Shown: piece by piece, positions 6,848 to 10,973 of the stretch | Layout: every line of letters starts with the position of its first letter | Numbering within the stretch: the stretch's first letter is position 1 | Assembly (NCBI GenBank): GCA_964409355.1 | Contig: CAYPDC010000132.1 | Coordinates: 1 to 10,973 of the forward strand | Direction of reading: 5' to 3' | Source of the DNA: PCC-10605 sp964409355 | GTDB taxonomy: Bacteria > Cyanobacteriota > Cyanobacteriia > Cyanobacteriales > Cyanobacteriaceae | Length of the DNA: 10,973 nt | The notes under the pieces: generated by a model | The model's database searches: none | What the model was told of the DNA's origin: nothing | What the model saw: the letters and a program-made list of their open reading frames with translations, nothing else | Position numbers and translations under genes: made by a program

Positions 6848-6875
6848 GGTGTTAGGTTTCAGGTGGCAAGTGTTA
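6848..6875. repeat. Heptad short tandem repeat (STRR type), four units
   Basis: Four consecutive 7-mers read GGTGTTA, GGTTTCA, GGTGGCA and AGTGTTA, consensus GGTGTTA. The 10-mer GTGTTAGGTT recurs 21 bp apart (6849, 6870), an exact multiple of seven. This fits the short tandemly repeated repetitive sequences known from cyanobacterial intergenic DNA. Confidence 0.6.
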
Positions 6876-6918
6876 GGTTAAATAAAAACTGTTAATTTAT
6901 AACAATTGCATTTTATTA

Positions 6919-6934
6919 GTTCAATTAATTGAAC
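6919..6934. repeat. Perfect 16-bp palindrome
   Basis: GTTCAATTAATTGAAC is fully self-complementary with no spacer. No gene starts nearby: the flanking genes both end here. It may be a protein-binding site or a decayed repeat; no regulator can be named. Confidence 0.5.
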
Positions 6935-6995
6935 GTTATTTACTAGCTTTGTCAATTTATTGCAAAGCGATTTGTGATTCAAAAACACTATCTCA

Positions 6996-7015
6996 CAATG
7001 AAATGAATTTCATTG
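6996..7015. repeat. 20-bp inverted repeat, 2-bp centre
   Basis: CAATGAAAT (6996-7004) and ATTTCATTG (7007-7015) are perfect inverted copies around GA. With the palindrome at 6919 this gives two symmetrical sites within 100 bp of a spacer between two gene ends. Confidence 0.5.
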
Positions 7016-7141
7016 CTAATGGAGATCGTTAAATAAATTTAACTCAATTTTCCTGAAAAATATCACAGTTTTTCTTATAATTTGTCATAGTTAAAGTAAG
7101 AGAACCATAATTTTTACTATGAAGTCTAGTGAGTATAACAA

Positions 7142-7465
7142 TTAGAGAGAATCAGTATTGCGAATACTATCTTCCAAATCCTTTCTTTTCTCCATCTGGC
7201 AAAGAAAATAACCCGTCATCATTGCTGAAGCTAATAAATTCGCTAAATATTGTCTATCCGTCACAATTTGCACATTGAATCCATCAGCGGGTAAAACTCC
7301 TAACAAACCCTGTACATTATGGGTGATAATTTCTCTGACTTCGGGGGTTGCCGATTGGGCAACTCTTTCTAGTGTTTCTGGATGTTGTTTCTGTAAATAT
7401 TCAATTAATGTATTCTTGAATGTTGTTTCTGATTCGAGCTGAAAAAAATTAGAATCAAATACCAT
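7142..7465 (-). CDS. DUF760 family protein
   Basis: This 107-residue cytosolic protein matches the DUF760 family shared by cyanobacteria and plant plastids; the function of the family in cyanobacteria is not established to my knowledge. Recognisable stretches are LIEYLQKQHPETLERVAQSA (20-39), PEVREIITHNVQGLLGVLPA (41-60), DGFNVQIVTDRQYLANLLAS (61-80) and AMMTGYFLCQME (81-92). The predicted fold is mostly helical with no membrane segment. The ATG has a GAGGAAA ribosome-binding site about seven bases upstream. The gene is alone on its strand and diverges from the ABC1-type kinase across 193 bp, which must hold both promoters. The length is normal for the cyanobacterial members. Confidence 0.8.
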   Translation of the reverse strand: MVFDSNFFQLESETTFKNTLIEYLQKQHPETLERVAQSATPEVREIITHNVQGLLGVLPADGFNVQIVTDRQYLANLLASAMMTGYFLCQMEKRKDLEDSIRNTDSL

Positions 7466-7658
7466 TATTAATTTCCTCTGTTGGAGTTTACACCGTTACT
7501 CTTTGCTTGGTTAAGAATATGATAATATTTTTTTTCCGAATCTGTCCGTTAAATATCTTTCCCCGAAATTATTTTTACTGGCATAAGATGAAAATATTGT
7601 TACAATAGTTAACAAAACTAGGTGCTTGACTAAAGATAAAGAGTATAGTAAAAATTTT

Positions 7659-9725
7659 ATGACTCAAACGATCTCCCCCCCAGAAAATAAAGAAAATCAT
7701 TCCCATAATGATCAAAATATTGTCAATGTCCATGCTAACCCTGTTGTTATCCCTGCTAAACATAAGGAAAATTTAGGACCTGTAAGTGATATGTTGCCTG
7801 ATAGTTGGCGCTATCATCCAGAAATGATTATTGAATATTATCGTCAAAGACCTTTACAAGTATTTACAAGATTATTAAATATTATCTTTCCTTTACTTTC
7901 TTTTATTTTCGATAGTTGGTGGGATTCTCGTTGGGGAAATACCAAAAAAAATGAGTTGAAACGAGCAGTAAAATTAAGAGAAATTCTGACCAAATTAGGA
8001 CCTGCTTATATTAAAATTGGTCAAGCATTGTCAACACGCCCTGATTTAGTACCTCCTGCTTATTTAGATGAATTGACAAGATTACAAGATCAACTTCCTC
8101 CCTTTGCCAATGACATCGCCTATCAATTCATTGAGGAGGAATTGGGCGCAAAACCTGATGAAGTATATGCCGAAATTTCTGATCATCCCATCGCTGCCGC
8201 CTCTTTAGGGCAAGTATATCGGGGAAGATTACACTCAGGGGAAGAAGTAGCCATTAAAGTGCAACGCCCTGATTTAGTCAGACGTATCACCCTAGATATT
8301 TATATTATGAGGTCGATCGCATCTTGGGTGAAAGGAAATGTAAAAAGGATTCGCTCAGATTTAGTGGCAATCACCGACGAATTAGCCGAGCGTATTTTTG
8401 AGGAGATGAATTATCTGCAAGAAGGAGAAAATGCTTCCCGATTTAAGGAATTATACGGGCATATCCCCGAAATTTATGTGCCGAAGATTTACTGGGAATA
8501 TACAGGGCGCCGAGTCTTGACGATGGAATGGATTAATGGCATGAAATTAACCAAAATCAAGGAAATTGAGGCTCAAGGTATTAATGCCACCAGATTAGTA
8601 GAAATAGGGGTACAATGTTCCTTACAACAACTATTAGAACACGGATTTTTCCACGCTGATCCCCATCCGGGTAACTTATTGGCAATGGAAGACGGTAAAC
8701 TGGCTTATCTCGATTTCGGGATGATGAGTACCATTTTACCCTATCAACGCTATGGTTTAATCGATGCGATCGTACACCTAGTTAATCGTGATTTTGATGC
8801 CCTTGCTTATGATTATGTCAAATTAGACTTTTTAACTCCCGAAACAGACTTAAAACCGATTATACCCGCCTTAGCCAACGTTTTTAACAATGCCCTCGGT
8901 GCTAGTGTAGCCGAACTTAACTTTAAGAAAATTACCGATGAAATGTCGGCGATGATGTATGAATTTCCTTTCAGAGTTCCAGCGTATTATGCTTTGATTA
9001 TTCGCTCAATGGTGACATTAGAAGGTATTGCTATTAACATCGATCCCAATTTCAAGGTATTAAGTAAAGCCTATCCCTATGTTGCTAAAAGATTGTTAAC
9101 GGATCAATCTCCTGAGTTGAGAAAGTCTTTGAAAGACTTATTATTTAAAGATGGTAGTTTCCGTTGGAATCGCTTAGAAAACTTGTTGAGAAACGCTAAA
9201 GATTCCCCTGACTACGATTTTGACAAAGTTGTCAATCAAGGCTTAGATTTTCTTTTATCCGAAAGAGGGGAGTTTATCAGAGAGAGATTAGCGGATGAAA
9301 TTGTCAATTCTTTAGATAATTTCGGGCAAAAAACATGGGTTAATATTTCTACTACTTTGAGGGAAACTTTTGGTTTAAAAAATGGATTGCCTGTCAATAA
9401 TAATCACAATAATGGCAATGGTAAAAATGGCAATCATCAAAATGAAAATCAAGACGAATCTTTTGAAAAATTGATGAATATTGTTAAAATTTTACAAGAA
9501 ACCGATGGTTATGATCCTTTAAAATTAATAACCGTAGTAACTAATATTATTCAGAATAAGGAAACCCAAAAATTAGGACAAAAAATCGCTGGAGGTTTAG
9601 CAGAAAAAGCCACGGCAAGGTTAATTCGTTCCTTGTTATTGGAGTCGAATAATAATAATAATGGTAATGGTAAAAATGGTGCTAAAATTAATGTGCCATT
9701 GAGCCTCCCTAGTCGAAGAAATTAG
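7659..9725 (+). CDS. AarF/ABC1/UbiB-family atypical protein kinase
   Basis: ABC1 (ADCK/UbiB) kinases act in quinone and prenyl-lipid metabolism and stress responses; plastid members sit on thylakoid-associated lipid bodies. The substrate of this one is unknown. From ATG 7659 the protein has 688 residues. Motifs in order: KIGQALSTRPDLVPPAY (119-135, the KxGQ hallmark), the alanine-rich loop AAASLGQVYRGR (179-190) replacing the usual glycine loop, VAIKVQRP (197-204, catalytic-site lysine K200), HADPHPGN (332-339) and LDFG (351-354). A hydrophobic patch lies at about 70-86. Two Asn/Gly/Lys-rich linkers near the C-terminus share NNGNGKNG (584-591, 667-674). A TTG at 7626 would add 11 residues but lacks family support; ATG 7659 also has no clear Shine-Dalgarno. 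A TACAAT box (7601-7606) is a possible -10. Confidence 0.9.
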   Translation: MTQTISPPENKENHSHNDQNIVNVHANPVVIPAKHKENLGPVSDMLPDSWRYHPEMIIEYYRQRPLQVFTRLLNIIFPLLSFIFDSWWDSRWGNTKKNELKRAVKLREILTKLGPAYIKIGQALSTRPDLVPPAYLDELTRLQDQLPPFANDIAYQFIEEELGAKPDEVYAEISDHPIAAASLGQVYRGRLHSGEEVAIKVQRPDLVRRITLDIYIMRSIASWVKGNVKRIRSDLVAITDELAERIFEEMNYLQEGENASRFKELYGHIPEIYVPKIYWEYTGRRVLTMEWINGMKLTKIKEIEAQGINATRLVEIGVQCSLQQLLEHGFFHADPHPGNLLAMEDGKLAYLDFGMMSTILPYQRYGLIDAIVHLVNRDFDALAYDYVKLDFLTPETDLKPIIPALANVFNNALGASVAELNFKKITDEMSAMMYEFPFRVPAYYALIIRSMVTLEGIAINIDPNFKVLSKAYPYVAKRLLTDQSPELRKSLKDLLFKDGSFRWNRLENLLRNAKDSPDYDFDKVVNQGLDFLLSERGEFIRERLADEIVNSLDNFGQKTWVNISTTLRETFGLKNGLPVNNNHNNGNGKNGNHQNENQDESFEKLMNIVKILQETDGYDPLKLITVVTNIIQNKETQKLGQKIAGGLAEKATARLIRSLLLESNNNNNGNGKNGAKINVPLSLPSRRN
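9408..9679 (+). repeat. 23-bp direct repeat encoding NNGNGKNG linkers
   Basis: The segments 9408-9430 and 9657-9679 are identical at 22 of 23 bases and encode the same Asn/Gly/Lys motif twice in the kinase C-terminus. The surrounding codons are AAT-rich (five consecutive AAT before the second copy), so slippage expansion is likely. Confidence 0.75.
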
Positions 9726-9801
9726 TGGCTCTCTTGCTTCTCGTTGCGTAAGTCTTTATTTCAGAAATCTCCTTATCCTGAACCCCATTAAAATTTGTTT
9801 T

Positions 9802-9902
9802 TTTGGTTCTTCACGAGATGGTATGCTGTGAAAGCTGGAAGTCTTGATCTCTCGTTTTCAAAATGCAATTTGCATACTAAGTCATGAAGAACCGTTTTTT
9901 TT
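9802..9902 (+). ncRNA. Candidate structured small RNA or leader with terminator
   Basis: GGTTCTTCA (9805-9813) pairs perfectly with TGAAGAACC (9885-9893), followed by G and eight T. Inside, GGTATGC (9820-9826) pairs with GCATACT (9872-9878, one GU), leaving a near-symmetrical internal loop. An alternative helix CGAGA/TCTCG (9814-9818, 9850-9854) competes. A TAAAAT -10 box (9789-9794) stands about ten bases before the structure, with no clear -35. Together these fit an RNA of about 95 nt ending at a Rho-independent terminator. It could be a free sRNA, an attenuating leader of the gene at 9962, or simply the terminator of the kinase gene at 9725. No known Rfam family is recognised. Confidence 0.4.
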
Positions 9903-9961
9903 CCTGATTTTATGAGAAAATGATTAAGATAGCGTGAGAATAAAGCATTAGGAAAGAGTTT

Positions 9962-10219
9962 ATGGCGAGAAAACCAGACGAGTATCTAGTACATATATTA
10001 ATAAGTAATGGTCATCGGGAAGAAGTGAGATTTCCCAGTATTCAAGAGTTTCAAAAATGGTACAGTGGAGAGTTAGTACCCAAAGCGGATTCTAAAGATT
10101 TTATTAATGTGCCAATCAAAAACATTCAGGGGGAGTATATGGTAGTGCGCCCTTCTGCCGTGGTAGGATTAAGAGTTGAGCCTGTCTTTTTTGGTAGTGT
10201 GGATAGAAATGAGGTTTAG
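9962..10219 (+). CDS. Conserved-looking small cyanobacterial protein, unknown function
   Basis: The 85-residue protein starts MARKPDEYLVHILISNGHRE and continues with EVRFPSIQEFQKWYSGELVP, FINVPIKNIQGEYMVVRPSA and VVGLRVEPVF. It has no signal peptide, membrane segment or cysteines. The alternating hydrophobic pattern suggests a small mixed alpha/beta fold. I believe near-identical proteins occur in many cyanobacteria, but I cannot name a function. GGAAAGAG about four bases before the ATG is a good ribosome-binding site. It lies about 60 bp after the T-run of the structured element at 9802-9902, which could control it. It converges on rpmB with 57 bp between the stops. Confidence 0.75.
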   Translation: MARKPDEYLVHILISNGHREEVRFPSIQEFQKWYSGELVPKADSKDFINVPIKNIQGEYMVVRPSAVVGLRVEPVFFGSVDRNEV

Positions 10220-10225
10220 TCACTA

Positions 10226-10273
10226 ATTTCCTTAACTACAATTAAGATAACTTCGTCAACTCTTAAGGGAAAT
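10226..10273. terminator. Possible bidirectional terminator between convergent genes
   Basis: ATTTCCTTAA (10226-10235) and TTAAGGGAAAT (10263-10273) are inverted copies differing by one inserted G, with a 27-base loop, between the two convergent stop codons. No long T-run is present, so this is a weak candidate. Confidence 0.3.
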
Positions 10274-10276
10274 GGT

Positions 10277-10525
10277 TTAGCTTTCGCACTTGAATTGTCT
10301 TAAGTCTAAACCTGCTTCTCTTGCCATTGCGTCAACACCTCTTTTATTGAGGGTTTTTAAAGCTGTGGTAGAGATGCGTAATTTAACGAAACAGTTACCT
10401 TCTGCCCACCAAATTCTCTTATCTTGTAAATTGGCGTGTTGCAATTTTTTGGTACGGCGATGGGAGTGAGATACCGCAAAACCATTATTTGCTCTTTTTC
10501 CTGTTAGTTGGCAAACACGAGCCAT
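10277..10525 (-). CDS. rpmB: 50S ribosomal protein L28 (bL28)
   Basis: bL28 is a small basic protein of the large ribosomal subunit. The 82-residue sequence begins MARVCQLTGKRANNGFAVSH, the typical L28 N-terminus, and continues with SHRRTKKLQHANLQDKRIWW, then WAEGNCFVKLRISTTALKTL, and ends GLDLRQFKCES. The length matches the family. A strong AGGAG ribosome-binding site (complement of 10535-10539) stands nine bases before the ATG. A likely promoter lies 57-86 bp upstream, preceded by a perfect palindrome (10621-10642). The gene is not next to rpmG, with which it pairs in some bacteria. Confidence 0.96.
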   Translation of the reverse strand: MARVCQLTGKRANNGFAVSHSHRRTKKLQHANLQDKRIWWAEGNCFVKLRISTTALKTLNKRGVDAMAREAGLDLRQFKCES

Positions 10526-10581
10526 AATAATTATCTCCTGATGTTAATTTAATATTTAATTTAGTTAGTAAGCAAATTACT

Positions 10582-10611
10582 ATTTTACTCTGATTCTGTC
10601 TCGATCTGCAA
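10582..10611 (-). promoter_or_regulatory. Candidate sigma-70 promoter of rpmB
   Basis: On the minus strand TTGCAG (10611-10606) and TAAAAT (10587-10582) are 18 bases apart. This predicts a start near 10575 and a leader of about 50 nt. Prediction from consensus only. Confidence 0.45.
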
Positions 10612-10620
10612 ATTCATTAT

Positions 10621-10642
10621 TGTTGGTTTCATGAAACCAACA
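10621..10642. promoter_or_regulatory. Perfect 22-bp palindrome upstream of the rpmB promoter
   Basis: The half-site TGTTGGTTTCA is followed directly by its exact reverse complement. The site ends ten bases before the predicted -35 and is centred near -57 from the predicted start, a position typical for an activator. As RNA it could form a 9-bp stem with a CATG loop, but the T-run on the plus strand begins nine bases later, which is poor for a terminator. I do not recognise the site as that of NtcA, LexA, Zur or Fur. Confidence 0.5.
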
Positions 10643-10828
10643 TTTCGCACTTTTTTTTGAAACTTTATATAGTATACAGTGATTAAGTTATAGGCGCGAT
10701 CGCATCTGTCAATTTTTTTTCAATTTTGGGATGAACAAAAATCTTTTGTGGGCTATTATTCTTATTTTTTGACAGCACAAAACCTGCTTTAGCAATCCTA
10801 AATCATTCGTGAGAAACTGAAAATAAGT
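10643..10828. other. AT-rich spacer, no gene seen
   Basis: There is no supported open frame. It contains a T8 run, a HIP1 octamer (10696-10703) and a distant 7-bp inverted repeat TTTTGTG/CACAAAA (10744-10750, 10776-10782). Nothing can be assigned. Confidence 0.6.
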
Positions 10829-10861
10829 TCCCCCTTTGTTTAAGGGGGGTTAGGGGGGATC
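10829..10861. repeat. REP-like C/G-run hairpin element
   Basis: CCCCCTT (10830-10836) pairs with AAGGGGG (10842-10848) over a TGTTT loop. A second G6 run (GTTAGGGGGGATC) follows. Such C5-6/G5-6 run elements are, to my knowledge, common dispersed repeats in cyanobacterial intergenic DNA. Its GC-rich core contrasts with the AT-rich surroundings. Confidence 0.6.
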
Positions 10862-10973
10862 AAATTCTTACAACTCATATAGTAATGCTATTTTATTTAA
10901 CTATTGTTTTTATCTTCTTTTTTTTCTTAATTATTTGTCTTTGCTAATAATTATAATATTTTTGACAATTCTC
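10862..10973. other. AT-rich window end, no gene seen
   Basis: T-rich sequence with no start codon and ribosome-binding-site combination and no open frame of note. Confidence 0.6.

Larger units (their letters stand above)
6788..7141. other. Spacer with repeats and palindromes, no gene seen
   Basis: No supported open frame is present between the bilin-lyase terminator and the DUF760 stop codon. The stretch holds a heptad repeat (6848-6875), two palindromes (6919-6934 and 6996-7015), and a loose 7-bp inverted repeat TCATAGT/ACTATGA (7085-7091, 7116-7122). The rest is AT-rich. Confidence 0.6.

Noticed and set aside
6848..6875. CRISPR-like repeat
   Set aside because: The units are 7 bp with no spacers and no cas genes are present; it fits a heptad tandem repeat.
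7154..7168. AGTATT-GCG-AATACT hairpin as the DUF760 terminator
   Set aside because: It lies inside the coding region near the C-terminus and no T-run follows on the minus strand.
7626..7658. TTG 7626 as start of the ABC1-type kinase
   Set aside because: ATG 7659 is in the same frame, and the 11 extra residues (Lys/Asp/Glu-rich) show no family motif. TTG without a Shine-Dalgarno is less likely.

Overview
The window is chromosomal DNA from an AT-rich, phycobilisome-containing unicellular cyanobacterium, most likely of the Geminocystis/Cyanobacterium type. The evidence is six HIP1 octamers (GCGATCGC, first bases at 894, 3000, 4910, 5269, 6197 and 10696), a KaiC clock protein, a CpcS/CpeS bilin lyase, a DUF760 protein, an AarF/ABC1 kinase of the large cyanobacterial/plastid type, and cofH, which many cyanobacteria carry without the rest of the F420 pathway. 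The genus is inference.

Layout. Positions 1-1119 are a scarred junction zone. The 5' end of an unidentified gene points left off the window. Next to it lies a 253-codon internal fragment of aconitase B, then a short P-loop piece of a UvrD-like helicase joined in the same frame through a HIP1-containing linker, then a 113-bp imperfect inverted repeat that looks like fused insertion-sequence ends. After about 340 bp of AT-rich spacer comes a small putative membrane protein (1464-1859), part of which is also open and protein-like in a second frame. cofH (1965-3059, +) converges on a solitary kaiC (3085-4605, -). Upstream of kaiC, in the same direction, is an orphan periplasmic sugar-type binding protein (4695-5990, -). 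Divergent from that is a CpcS/CpeS-family phycobilin lyase (6156-6740, +). A 400-bp spacer follows with a terminator, a heptad repeat and two palindromes. Then come a DUF760 protein (7142-7465, -), a divergent ABC1-family kinase (7659-9725, +), a structured probable ncRNA or leader (about 9802-9902), an 85-residue conserved-looking protein (9962-10219, +) and convergent rpmB (10277-10525, -). The last 450 bp hold the rpmB promoter, a perfect 22-bp palindrome just upstream of it, and a G/C-run REP-like hairpin.

How the genes relate. No operon or recognised defence, mobile or biosynthetic cluster is present. Most genes are monocistronic housekeeping or photosynthesis genes. CofH (deazaflavin chromophore), KaiC (clock) and CpcS (light harvesting) are all light-related, but nothing in the sequence couples them. 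I saw no clear previously undescribed system. The items most worth a second look are the structured element at 9802-9902, the palindrome at the rpmB promoter, the two-frame small gene at 1464-1859, and the acnB/helicase/inverted-repeat junction.
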